DNA from: Tulasnella sp. 424 | Taxonomy: Eukaryota > Basidiomycota > Agaricomycetes > Cantharellales > Tulasnellaceae | Assembly: GCA_019633425.1 (NCBI GenBank) | Contig: WSUB01000034.1 | Coordinates: 239,344 to 303,343 of the forward strand | Length of the DNA: 64,000 bases | Reading direction: 5' to 3' | Part shown: positions 23,801 through 34,561 of the stretch, piece by piece | How the letters are laid out: every line of letters begins with the position of its first letter | Numbering within the stretch: position 1 is the first letter of the stretch | Translations under genes and position numbers: made by a program | Notes under the pieces: generated by a model | What the model saw: only the letters and a program-made list of their open reading frames with translations | The model's database searches: none | Told to the model about the DNA's origin: nothing

Positions 23801-25866
23801 CTGACGTACGGCCTCGGATAGAATCACTGGCTCATTATGCTAACCGCGTTCGACAAACGATTCCGGAAGAGCTTCATGCAAGAAGTGACCACATTGCTCA
23901 AGCTACCATGCAAGCGACCGAAACCGAACTCCTTGACCTTATCCCCACTCAATTCAACAATGGACAACTCCCTAGCGGAAACATGATCCCTCTGCAACCC
24001 CCCCGTCCAGCTCAAGGTACCGTTCTCATGAACTCAAACTCTGCCAAGGACAATACCACATCAAACATGAATCCTGCTACGAAGCCCACTGTCGAATTTG
24101 CCGTCGATATTCTCTTGCAATCTATCCAGGATGAAAACAAAACCGCTCTGGAAACCATGAGGTCCGTTTACTCTGAGCGGTGTCTGCTCGACGGCTTGAT
24201 CCTGACAAAGTCTTGGCTCTATTCGGTGTAAAGACCCCTGCTGCATAACCAAGGAGACCCCAAAAACGACACTGCAATGCTCGGTCACGTTGATAGCTAT
24301 GCGGGCGCCATCAAGGCAACACTCGATGACGTTCAGCGACATCTCCTCGACAAGATGTCGGCGCTCCACAAAGAACACAACAGAATGATACCATTGCATC
24401 GGCTTCCGATCGAAATGTTTGTTCAAATAATTACTGGAGCATTGGAACCCTTCCAGACCTACCATTGGGCCCAGACACATCTAAGACAGCTTCTCACGCT
24501 TTGCCGAGTGTGCAAGCGATGGAGGGACGTTATCGACGGCACACCATCATTATGGGCTACCATTGACGTCCGAGACCCTCCAGCTCTCACCTCTGTTGCG
24601 CTTTCTCGCTCATCGAACCACTCTCTTAACATTATCGGTGTATCGTCGTCCAGCCCCCCAAAGTATTGGAATCTCCCGGTCGGATGGAAACGGTTTGACA
24701 AGGTGGCGATTATGCATTCTAGAAGATGGCGCTTCGTCCAACTTCTGGTTGCATCTTCTGCGGACGCACAGGCTCTCATCAACGCGCCTGCACCTCGCTT
24801 GCAGAGCCTAGAAGTAAAATCCACGGTGCAATGTAGGGTCAATTTTCAGAAGGAGGGTAGCATACTTCAGGAAACCGGAAATCGCCTTCGCCGCCTTGCT
24901 TTGCACGGGTTGGCAATCCCATGGCGTGGTTGCATGCTGCATGACCTTCGATACCTTTCTATCTCAGGCCTGGACGAATTCGCTCCGTCTTTTGACGAGA
25001 TCTTGGGAGTACTGCGGATGTGTCAAGCCTTGGTGGAAGTGGACCTAGCACTTAGGCCAACAGCGACTGTCGGGACATCCAAAAGGGAACGTCCTTTCAC
25101 GCTGAGCCAACTTCGCTCCATGTCATTCGGCCCTCTTATCCCCTCCTGGACCCTTGTCCTCCTAGAAACCATCCATATACCTTCCGTTCGACACGTCGCT
25201 CTGAATCTCGACGTCTCAGGTGCTGGATCCCTGCTCTCCTCAACCATAAAAAGAGCTCGTGCATTGTTGTCTACGGTCATTGATGCACCATATCAACTGA
25301 CAATATCGGCCTGCCAAAACCGTCTGGGGTGGACCTATTATCCAAGGGGGATAGACTGTGCTGAATGGAGTTTTGATGTCACGGCGCGGAATGGGTCCGC
25401 AAATGAGATACTGGAAGCGATTTTGCTCAAAACGGATGCCGATAGATTTGCACCGGAGTCCATCGAAATCGAGTTAGATGGGTTTCTTCATTCGGAATTT
25501 ACCGCGGCCTTGCGGAAGTTGGACGGTGTAGACCACATCCTGGAATTCTCAGCGCTCGGTTGTGATCTCGATCCCCTTTTCACATACATGTCCAGTGCCA
25601 CAACAGGTCACGGATGGGGATTGCCAGAGTTGGAGAAACTCATCATATACGATTGTGACTATGACCCAGCACAACTGCTAAACATGGTCTTAAGTCGGTA
25701 CGGAGAAGAAGGGGATGGCATTTCAGATAGGGGAGGCCGTCCCCCTCCATTTAAACGTGTAGCGATAAGTCATGCTCCGGGTGAAGCTGACGAAGATACC
25801 CTTGGATTGGTGGAGGATATTGTTGGAGACGATTGTTTCGTGCTTGAGGAAGATGTAGAGCGATGA
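20887..25866 (+). CDS. candidate chimera 2: LIM-binding-domain protein fused in frame to F-box D
   Basis: Exons 20887-22583, 22654-22738, 22798-22903, 22964-23634, 23691-23760, 23822-24161, 24234-25866; 1533 residues, all joins in frame. Same plan as chimera 1: MNPTT start taken from the F-box gene, Gly/Met/Gln-rich stretch to about residue 565, LIM-binding core (MLEFSSAMANGHG, YWGALVDDFFVPNKG, TSIHLTLNAVRESCP, SLKFNYIEFTSKK), then NNGQLPSGNM, leader-derived linker, MNPATKPTVEF and a complete F-box/LRR protein. It is about 90 residues shorter than chimera 1, mainly because the Gly/Gln-rich part has lost segments after residue 460. Both chimeras have kept every LIM-binding exon open since they were duplicated, which argues that the N-terminal half is translated. 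Separate transcripts remain possible. Confidence 0.6.
24067..25866 (+). CDS. F-box/leucine-rich protein, array copy D (module of chimera 2 or separate gene)
   Basis: Alone it would use exons 24067-24161 and 24234-25866 and give 575 residues, starting MNPATKPTVEFAVDILLQSI. F-box at PLHRLPIEMFVQIITGAL with CRVCKRWRDVIDGTPSLW, then the leucine-rich region; the acidic end is LEEDVER. It sits directly upstream of the intact TTC27 gene and so is probably at the ancestral F-box position, with the LIM-binding segment inserted in front. In this copy the intron is open for 22 codons (a read-through form would end SVYSERCLLDGL...), but splicing is conserved. Confidence 0.75.
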
Positions 25867-26260
25867 ACAGGTTGCTTCCTTCTCCCCTTCCCATGATTCT
25901 CATAGTCGCTACAACAGGTTGTGGCGCACCTTGTTAGAAAACCGGACTTAGTTACTGGTTCCTGATTTACCTTGTTGTGTCTGTTGTATGTGTTCATTTT
26001 GGTTTGGATGAATAACTATGTACAAAAGCTTTAGCTGTTTCGAGTTTGGCCTGGTCCCTCTATGACTTGTTGGGTTGTGAATTGGTTACAGTGGACATTT
26101 GCAACGCGTTAGTGATCCAGATAAGTGTAAACACAAACACCCTGGTGTGTCGTACGATGTGGTTTGGAAGTCCCTTACTCAGCCAGCTGGAGGGGTGGAG
26201 GAAATTGTCGCTTGACTCGAGGCACGCGTGACTTTGACAGAAAATCCCGTCCTACTCATC
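25867..26260. other. spacer between F-box D and TTC27
   Basis: Holds the F-box 3' flank and the TTC27 promoter. Copies of parts of it follow F-box B and C. No gene. Confidence 0.6.
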
Positions 26261-29118
26261 ATGTCCACCAGCCTTGCAACCATCGCGCTCAGAGAAGCTG
26301 AGTACGCGTTACTTCAATGCGATTCCAAGACTTTAGTATCCAACCCTGGTGCTGACGCAGTCCTCGACATCGTCCGAGATGTTATTGAGGGGAAATTCAA
26401 GGACGTCCTGATGCACGACCTTGCTAAACCACTCCTCTCAGTTTCGAAGGACACTTTTCTGGACGAAGACGGTGCACCAAAAGGAGATCCACTACTGCAG
26501 TATACAACTCCGGAATTGTTGGACGAGTCACGAAGGGAATTACTTCAACTCGCCATTGGTGTCGCCAGCCTGCATTGCTTCGTTCAAGTCAACTGGACAG
26601 GGCCGGACCTCGACATTGATCCTTCTTCGGTTCTCCTTCACCACAACCCGTCAGCAAAGTCCCTCTCGGCTTCATCACTCCACAGCATAGCCACCACCCG
26701 TTTGGCACTCGGCGGGGAGCCAGCTTATCACCTCGCAAAATACCCAACTTTCCTCACCATCGCTATCGACATCTTCAACCTCCCGTACCAACATTGCCTC
26801 TCGTCAGAGTGGTGGAAGCTTAGATCCCACTCTGTTCATCAACAAGTCCTAGATGAGCCTGCGGGCCTAGAGGTCGGTTCCCTCGGTCCGGCGCTGGAAG
26901 GACTGCGTGACTCCCTTGGACTAAGCGGTTTCCCTGACTTGAACGGCCGCCTAACCTTGGAACAAGGGGTGCTCAACCACATTCTTTCTAATGACAAGAC
27001 AGCAGCTGAGCTGTTTGTCAAAACAGCCAAACAAACCGGGTTGCAGTATGAGCTGACAGGGGCGTTGGGGAAGAGGACCAAGTTCCAGACCACGGATCTC
27101 AGCCAATTGGTCGTCCTCGCCCAAAGTCGCCCAAGGGAGGGAGATCAGTCAGAAGACGCGGCCAAAGTAGATGGTACGGACGAGTCGGAACAACCATCGA
27201 ACAAACTTCCAGAATCTATTAAGCACGAGGACGACACACTGCTAGAGCAAACCGAATTTACATCAACGGTCCATCAGGCCACCGGTCACTCCTCCCCCCT
27301 TTCACATATCGATCCCGCAAATCAACCCGCTTTATACCCTCTGGACCAATGCATCCTTCTCGGTCTCTGTCTAAACGTCAAAAATACCTCACCGAGTCAT
27401 GGCCTGACGAAGGAACAAATGGCACCTTACGTCGCTCGCGTCATTTCTCACCCCAGAAATTGGACTATCCACACAATGGCTCTCCTGTTGCGGTCGAGGC
27501 TGGAAGCTGATCGGACCCGGACCGTCGAGAGATCGACCCTCCAGCTGCAGGCTCTCATCGACCAGATGCCAACCGCGGACTCCACTGTCAAGGAAAGGCT
27601 CCTCTATTTCCACGACATCGTACTTCCGAGTAAGTGGGAGATGGAGAAAGAACTTGCAATGAGATTCTTGTCTCTTGGCGTTGTTAAGTCGGCGTTGGAG
27701 ATATTCGAGCGTCTGGAGATGTGGGAGCAGGTTGTGCAATGCTGGCAGGCAATGGAGCGGCGGGATAAAGGCGTGGCCATTGTGAGAGAACTACTGGAAG
27801 GGACAAGGACGGAGGTTGATCTCGTGGTCAGTCGTGCTAAGGCTGGTGGCCAGGTCCGACCAGCCTTGGACGCGGCCCGAACGGCCAAGCTCTGGTGTCT
27901 CCTCGGGGACCTCGAACCGGATAATGCCGAAGAACACTACAAGAAAGCATGGGAAATCTCGGGGCAGAAGTCCGCCAGAGCGGTTCGATCACTAGGAGGG
28001 TACTATTTTGCGCGGAACAACTTTACGGAGGCGGCAGACTGCTTGCGAAAAGCGGCAGCCATTAACCCCCTGCTCAGTCGGACTTGGTTCATCCTCGGGT
28101 GTGCGTTGATTAAACTGGAAAAATGGGAAGAAGCAAGGGACGCTCTCTCTCGCTGTGTGACCATCGACGATGAGGATGGGGAGAGCTGGAACAATCTGGC
28201 CAGTGTGTACTTGCGCATGGGCGCTGCCGATAGTAGGAAGGCGGACAACGGAGAGGCGGACGATGATGCAGTGAGTATCTCGATTCAAAGAAGGAGGGCC
28301 GGTACTTACTTAGGCCTTAGACTCTAGTCGAAGATACAACGCTGACATCCCAAAGAATCCCATTCGCCAACAAACTACTAGCATTCAGAGCCCTCAAGCA
28401 AGGTCTCAGACACAGCCACGATAACTGGAGAATGTGGTCCAACTATATGCTCGTCTCTGCTGACGTTGGCGAGATGGCCGAGGCCTGTCGTGCGTTGACC
28501 CGGGTGGTCGAAGAGCGAGCGACGAAGGATGGAGAAGCATGCGTCGACTTTGACGTCTTGGATCGACTTGTCGGTGCTGTTACGCGAGCTGATGACGAGG
28601 GTGATGCTGGCAACGGGGGTCAAGGAGCCTTGCAATCGGGAGAGGGCCAGTACAATCCCAACACAGGAAAACGCCTGGCGCCTCGTGTCTCCGACCTCTT
28701 CACTCGAACGCTCCTACCTCGTTTTTCCTCCTCTCCTAGGATATTCCGAGCTTATGCTCGCTTCCTCGTGTGGGAGTCGGCATGGGGAGCGGCTTTGGAG
28801 GCGTATATCAATGCCTATCGAGCGAGCGTGATGAGTGACGAGCGTGTCACGACCGATTTGGAGCGCTTCAAGGCCGCTGTGGCGGAACTCGAGGAGTTGG
28901 TTGATGTAATGAGGAACCTTGGACCTAGAGCCGCTGAGGAGAACCAGAGCTCAGTTGCCGTTGTTGGTGCAGAGGGAGGAAGACGGAGGACCACCAGCTG
29001 GCAGTTTCAAGCGAGAGGTCTAGTCAGAACTTTTATGGGGAGAACCAGGGAGGTTTTCGGGGATCAAGAAACCGAGTGGAATAAACTCGAAGAGCTTTTG
29101 GAAGAGCTAAGAAGCTAG
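26261..29118 (+). CDS. TTC27: TTC27/Emw1-type tetratricopeptide protein
   Basis: Two exons: 26261-28270 and 28321-29118; 935 residues. The acceptor at 28320 (GCCTTAG) is the only one keeping frame. The start is the ATG at 26261 (MSTSLATIALREAEYALLQ); a GTG 33 bp upstream is in frame but not needed. The long N-terminal helical half contains LHCFVQVNWTGPDLD and LYPLDQCILLGLCL. The centre (about residues 540-655) holds TPR repeats: WCLLGDLEPDNAEEHYKKAW, SLGGYYFARNNFTEAADCLR, TWFILGCALIKLEKWEEARD, SWNNLASVYLRMG. The C-terminus is helical (KLLAFRALKQGLRHSHDNW). Length and layout fit the TTC27 family (yeast Emw1, essential, linked to cell-wall integrity; the human protein is a putative cochaperone). 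The 5' end has been copied into units B and C. Confidence 0.88.
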
Positions 29119-29634
29119 AGCGCCATGCAGGGACGGGATATCGAAGTTATATATGCCGGTAAGACCGGTGGGATTTGCCCTCGATCAGGGAACTGACTCT
29201 TTCGCCGCAGTGTTTCTCACATAAAATCAGTGCAATATATGCTTTTGAGATGTGACCTTATAGCTGAAAAGCACTGCGCCCAACTTTCGGATCTTACATC
29301 GCTCCCGCGGCCTTTACGGCCATCACAGGGTCTAAGTATCCCCGATGGATTAGAATCCTCCCAACACAAAGGGGAATCCATTCAGTCCAAGGTAATCGGA
29401 TTTTATGGCGTCATTTGCTATCCTCATGCTATTTTTCTTGATTTGCTCGTAGCTAAGGTTCCTTCTTTGAATCGCGTGCCTTGTCCATTCCTTCTACTCG
29501 CTGCTCTCTGGTTGCCGCAGGGTCTCTCTGATCCGGCAAAAACCACCCCGACCTGTGGTCTTTCTGGAGACTCCCAACCTCTCAGGAGTGCAGAAATCAT
29601 ACGTCCCACCACGAACTTTTGGCGCTGTCTGGCC
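29119..29634. other. convergent intergenic region
   Basis: Between the ends of TTC27 (+) and the DUF6593-like gene (-). Presumably 3' UTRs; no gene seen. Confidence 0.6.
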
Positions 29635-30417
29635 TCAAGATCGCCGAATGTCGTAACGAGTGAGGATAAGAGTGGTTATGATCTCGGTCGTCATTGCCCA
29701 CTAAAGTAAGAATGAGCGTAAGCAACGGGAGCATCTGTAATTCTGAGTAATGATCACTTACCCCCAATGGCTTAATATCAAGCTTTGCATATGACGGATC
29801 ATCCACAAGGTACTCGTAGACAGCAAGGAGGCCGTCATTTTTGTCGAAGCACTGAAAGACGGGATGAGATTTTCTCTCCGCGCACAACACGACACATCTT
29901 ACCTCCAAACGCCTCGAGGCGGGTTTCCAGAAGTATTCCTGACCATCTATCCCAACGAACACGCGTTTACTGTCGGGGGAACATGCATTCATTAGTAAGA
30001 TCACCGGTAACGATTATGGCCTGGGAGCTACACTCACTCAGCATCTTGATCTCGACGGAGCATCTCTTCGACTGAAATCTCCTTTCGGTGGCCGATTTTA
30101 ACCGTCTAGATAGGAGGAACAGAAGTAGTCGACTTCGGCCCGCGTTTCCTCCGAAAAGATTGCCTTCAGAAGCGTACCTGAAGCGTCTCGTTATCAGACA
30201 GCGTAAGCACGGCTCGCCATGGCTCGTGTTCTAATGCTATGCCCCAATCAGGCTGACGAACGATCTCAACGGGTGACGGAAGCTCAGGGAATGCAAAGCT
30301 CAGCTTTGGCTGTGGCACTGGACGGATGATGTATGCAATTTGGTTGCGATTATCGCGGAATTCGTTCTCCAGGAGGTTTCCGGAGAGGTCAAAGAGGCGG
30401 AAAGCATACGTCGTCAT
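29635..30417 (-). CDS. DUF6593-like small protein
   Basis: Five exons on the minus strand: 30178-30417, 30038-30105, 29903-29969, 29762-29851, 29635-29700; 176 residues, phases 0/2/0/0 all consistent. Starts MTTYAFRLFDLSGNLLEN. The C-terminal half has the pattern I know from DUF6593: VFVGIDGQEYFWKPASRRLE, a Cys-Phe-Asp turn, LLAVYEYLV, LDIKPLGW and a hydrophobic end with EIITTLILTRYD. The family is found mostly in Agaricomycetes, is often present in many copies and has no known function. It is expected to be a compact beta-rich domain. No signal peptide or membrane segment. The start is the first ATG after stops in that frame; a longer N-terminus from an upstream exon cannot be ruled out. Confidence 0.72.
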
Positions 30418-31550
30418 GAGTGTGGTGAAAGCCAGTGTTCCGAAAACCTCGTCTCGTTTGGTTCTGGTAATACGGACGTTCGACCCTGGAAGTCTTGGGG
30501 ATGAATAGACAGGAAGGGTGATCAGAGGTGCCAGCAAGCCTTTGTGGGGCTGCGGATGAAAGGGCTAGGGAATAGTTGAGGAAAGGATGGGGGGCCAAAG
30601 GAGTGAAAAGTTCGAGTGGGTATTAAACGCGGGGAAAGGCTGACTTGCACGATTGATCGTTGAAGCGAGGAGAAGGCATTGACGGAAAGGCGTAACTTCT
30701 TTGTCGTCTGTTTTCTTTAGCTTGAGTCTAGCCGGTTGCCAGACCTCTCGAAGAATTGTCTGGGGTGAAACAGTGTCGGGATCTGCGCTGACGCCCGTAG
30801 CCAGCTGGCACGACCGGCCATTCCAAAGCACCTTAAGAGTCAACCCTCGCGTTCGTAATCTCCCCAGAAGTCGGGTGAGGATCCGAGAAACGACGTGAGC
30901 GGACCACGCGAGCAACGTGGACCAGGAAACCCTGGAGGGTGGTGGCGACACGTGGCCGGCCTCCGGCCCTTGCGGGAATTCTCCATCCGGTGTACCTCAT
31001 CCCCCCACCACACGGACTTCGGAAAATTCATCGTGTTCGAACAAGCGAAAGGGGGAGAAACCACCTGCATACTTGAAGCAAGGTTAAGCGTCAGCGCTAG
31101 CCCATACCCCGGATGGACTACCGACAGGTTGCCCGTAACGGCCTTCACAGACACACATGTCAAAGGCCCTGTTTCAAACAGTGACGGCCACGAGTTTGAC
31201 GGGTTAGGGCGGGATTTGCGGAAGGACCCGAAATTGCTGGGATGGGGAGTCGGCACTAGTTTGTGAAATGGGACGAGCTGTGAACCTGGAGGTCTACCCT
31301 GCGTCTCCCAGACGACATCCGAAGGGATTCTTAAAGGACGTGGGGGAAAGAGGTGCCGTTTGCAGATCCTTATTCTCACTCTGAAAGATCTTCCAACACA
31401 ATTACATAAGCGCTCGGGGTTTCGAATAGGACGAATCGCCGATTATGGAGATTGGAGGGAGAGCATTTAGGCGGTGACCCACTTGGGTATCAAGAACGGA
31501 TATCACGATTAGAAAGGCATCATCTTCCGGCGAAAGCACAAGCTCTGAGA
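30418..31550. other. intergenic between DUF6593-like gene and EMC6, no gene supported
   Basis: About 1.1 kb. The largest minus-strand frames (30565-30951 and 30840-31379) have few aligned splice signals and no recognisable domain. One stretch, about 30640-30870 (LKVLWNGRSCQLATGVSADP...), looks somewhat coding-like but leads nowhere. Read as promoter and 3' UTR sequence. Confidence 0.45.
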
Positions 31551-32091
31551 CTAGTCGTAGACTAAACCGAACGCGGCAAGTTAGAATAGAAAGGACAGCC
31601 ACCCCGTAACCAGCGCGGGACGCACCGTGGACGAGAGCTGTTAAGGTGACCGAGATGAAAATGCATGTAAGTAAGGTCGGCATGAGATAGAAGCAAGGAG
31701 GACATCAGCGGGTGTTCCCAAAAGAAAAGAACAGGGGGACCCCCCGGGCAATAAAGCCCGGCGGGCAAGTAAACTCACCGTAAAACAGAGTCCACACCAG
31801 AACGAAGGAAAACAAATTATCCTGTCCTGGATTTAACAACGGCCAAAGTCCTCCGTGAAGATACTTTTGCGGTCGGCCTTTGCATTTGACCAGCCAAATG
31901 GCAGATGTGGTGAGCAGGGTCGAAGCGAGAAATAATGCAAACCCGGAGAAATTCTCTAAGCCGAGGATGCCAGCTGCCGCCCCCGAAAATGATGCCGACA
32001 GGAATTTAACGGTGTGAAGCGAGTTGGTATTGTGTTGAATATGTGGAGGATAGAGTTGAAGTTGGATAGCCTCTGATTCTTCTGTCGACAT
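31551..32091 (-). CDS. EMC6: ER membrane protein complex subunit 6
   Basis: Three exons on the minus strand: 31779-32091, 31626-31637 and 31551-31561; 111 residues, the normal length for EMC6. The middle exon is only 12 nt. It is required to rebuild the conserved end: exon 1 finishes LVWTLFYG, the microexon gives ALVH, and the last exon gives VYD before the stop. Family signatures: NTNSLHTVKFLSASFSGAAA and GILGLENFSGFALFL. Hydrophobic segments near residues 30-50, 50-70 and 90-108 fit the three-helix membrane subunit. EMC inserts tail-anchored and multi-pass proteins into the ER membrane, and EMC6 lies near the insertase core. Diverges from the dehydrogenase gene at 32431 over a 339-bp shared promoter. 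Confidence 0.85.
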
Positions 32092-32322
32092 GTTGACAAG
32101 GTACTTTTGAATTGAAATCGAGATAGAAGTTATGAGCCTGTGAAATGGTATACATTAGAGGGATACATACATTGTGAGATCTTGGGGAGGCTTTCTAACG
32201 CGTGTCGTGTAACGTTGGTGACGACCCTGGGAAGAACAGTCGATCGAACATCGCTTGCCCCCATTTGGTCGGGGTGCGGGACCACCTCGGCCGATATATT
32301 AATCTTTTCCCGACAAACGTAC

Positions 32323-32384
32323 CGCTCGCTTACTGACTCCTGCAAGTCTGTTTCGCTCGCTTACTGACTCCTGCAACTCTGTTT
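32323..32384 (+). promoter_or_regulatory. 31-bp tandem repeat with two TGACTC (Gcn4-type) boxes
   Basis: Two copies, 32323-32353 and 32354-32384, differ at one base. Each holds TGACTC (32334-32339 and 32365-32370), the core of the Gcn4/CpcA response element. A TATA-like TTATAAAAG follows at 32391 and the ATG of the dehydrogenase at 32431. Yeast HOM2 is under general amino-acid control, so a CpcA-type input is a reasonable inference. Confidence 0.55.
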
Positions 32385-32430
32385 TGCAGCTTATAAAAGC
32401 CACCGGCACTTCCACTCGTTCGCTTAACAA

Positions 32431-33595
32431 ATGTCTTTCCCTCAAGAAGTCAAAGTCGGTGTGCTTGGCGCAACAGGTACCGTTGGTCAGCGCTTCATCG
32501 TTTTGCTGTCGGGCCATCCTTTCTTCCGTATTCATGCTTTGGGAGCAAGCTCAAGGTCTGCTGGGCAAGCGTATGGGAAGGTCACAAAATGGAAACAATC
32601 TGTTCCGGTACCTAAAGGAGTGCGCGATATGATCGTGCAGGAGTGCAAGTCGGAGGCGTTCAAGGAGTGCGCCATCATCTTTTCTGGGCTCGATGCTGAA
32701 GTCGCTGGAGATATTGGTACGTGCTAGTTTGAAGCTCGTTTATTAGAGAGGATTACTGACGTTTATATGTTTTATTTCAGAGCTGGAGTTCCGCGCTGCT
32801 GAACTCGCAGTCTTTTCAAATGCAAAGAACCATCGTCGCGACCCCGTCGTCCCACTCATCGTTCCCCTCGTCAACCCATCTCACCTTTCCATCATCCCAC
32901 ACCAACGATCATTACAGTCACCCGCCCTCTCAAAGGGTTTCATCGTAACCAATGCCAACTGTTCGACAACGGGACTCGTGGTGCCGTTAGCAGCCCTGGA
33001 GCAGGCATTCGGTCCACTCGACCTCGTCGTTGTTAGCACCCTGCAAGCCATCTCAGGAGCAGGCTACCCCGGTGTCCCAAGCTTGGATATCATGGACAAC
33101 ATCGTCCCATACATCGGAGGAGAGGAAGAGAAGATGGAATGGGAAACATCAAAAATCCTCGGTGGGCTGACTGATGATGGTCAAGGCTTCGACTTGCACG
33201 AGAAGTCGCCCCTACGAGTCTCCGCAACATGCACTCGTGTGCCCGTCATCGAAGGTCACACCGAGAGCGTCTCTGTACGCTTCGCTCGACGACCACCACC
33301 TTCGGTTGGACAAGCCCGCGAGGCGTTGGAGAAGTACATCTCGGAGGCCCAGCAGCTCCAGTGTCCATCCGCTCCCGAACAAGCCATCTATGTCCATGAC
33401 GAGCCCGACCGACCTCAGCCACGCCTCGACCGGGACTTCCAAAAAGGAGCTGGAGTGAACGTTGGAAGGTTGAGAGAGTGCAAAGTCCTGGACCTGAAGT
33501 TCGTTGTTCTGGTCAACAACGTCAATCTCGGTGCTGCGACGAGCAGCATCATGAACGCGGAGATCGCTGTCGCGAAGAAGGTTGTCGAAGTATAA
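32431..33595 (+). CDS. HOM2: aspartate-semialdehyde dehydrogenase
   Basis: Exons 32431-32716 and 32781-33595; 366 residues. It reduces aspartyl phosphate with NADPH to aspartate semialdehyde, the second step from aspartate to threonine, methionine and isoleucine in fungi, in the cytosol. The NADP-binding loop is near residues 10-17 (VGVLGATGTVGQRF). The catalytic cysteine is in NANCSTTGL. The substrate-binding and acid-base region appears as SGAGYPGVPS and the conserved RVPVIEGHTESV (active-site His). Length matches the archaeal/fungal class of the family. The single intron is 64 bp. Transcription is probably under amino-acid control from the TGACTC repeats just upstream. Confidence 0.93.
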
Positions 33596-33835
33596 AGTCT
33601 TATTGGTTCGTATGTAAAGGAATTATGATAACAAGTAGGGATTCGTCATTGCGAGCGCGTTTGTATAGAGACGGCACGATGTAGTACTAGTTGAGCAGGA
33701 GAGGAGAGGTTAGAATGAGAAAGAAACCGAGGTACTCGATACAGTTTGACGAAGTAGGCCGCAGCCCTACGTGGATGAAACATAAAAGGAAGTTTGTTGA
33801 AAAGAGAAATGTCCGAGTCTAAGTATAGGAAGGAT

Positions 33836-34561
33836 CTACGTGGAAGGACGAGCAGTGGGGAATACGTAGGGTTGTTTGTAAAGAGGTTGAGACAGGAAAG
33901 CGGCGTAGGGGATACGAGGGAGCGAAGTAACAAAGCAGGCTCGGGTGGGCTCACTGCGCTTAGAACGCATGAGCAGAACTCCATCGTCCTCGTCCTCGTC
34001 ATCCTCGCCGTCACCTCCATCGAAGAATCGCTCGTTGAGGCCATCATCCCCGAGCCCATGTTGAACCCGAGTCGAGAGCGAATCCTCTCCCTCCTGGCTG
34101 GAGGGAGTTTGGGAAGCAATCCCCGCCGCCTCCTCCGAGCACTCGGTGTCCTGCGCCACGGTAACATTGGTTTGGTAGGTTTGGCCGGAGAAGATGGACG
34201 CGAGGGCTGTCGAACCCGTTGAACCGCTGAGTTGACTTGTCGAGGTGAATCTCCGCGTGAATGGTGGCGAGGGATAGAAAAATTCGAACTCGGGTTCGGG
34301 CTCGGGTTCGTCGGCTGGAGCGGGGAGTGTCTCGAGGGAGGACGTCGTAAGGGGTAACTGGATCTAATTAAGAAGGCGAAGACAATAAAAAGGAAATTAG
34401 AGGTGCGTTCGAGCCGAAAGAAACTTTGAAGAGAAGAGGCTTACCTTAATGTCCAAGGGTTTAAAAGCTTTGACCATGGACCCAACGAAGTCCTTGGTCT
34501 TGGCAACCAAAGACTTGGCGCGGACCGAAGAACTGGAGCGGCGTTGAAGTTGGAGCGTCAT
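33836..34561 (-). CDS. uncharacterised protein, tandem paralogue 1
   Basis: Two exons on the minus strand: 34445-34561 and 33836-34363; 214 residues, phase-0 intron. The basic N-terminus (MTLQLQRRSSSSVRAKSLVA, then KTKDFVGSMVKAFKP) is followed by an acidic, Ser/Thr-rich middle (EPEPEPEFEFFYPSPPFTRR, FTSTSQLSGSTGST), a very acidic run (GDGEDDEDEDDG) and a conserved end (VTSLPRIPYAAFLSQPLYKQ, ending FPTARPST). It shares exon layout and three sequence blocks with the gene at 35403. No domain recognised, no membrane segment, no signal peptide. The shared blocks across diverged paralogues show that the frame is coding. Confidence 0.72.

Noticed and set aside
30840..31379. 179-codon minus frame between EMC6 and the DUF6593-like gene
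   Set aside because: No domain, no splice partner, amino-acid mix typical of random GC-rich frames.
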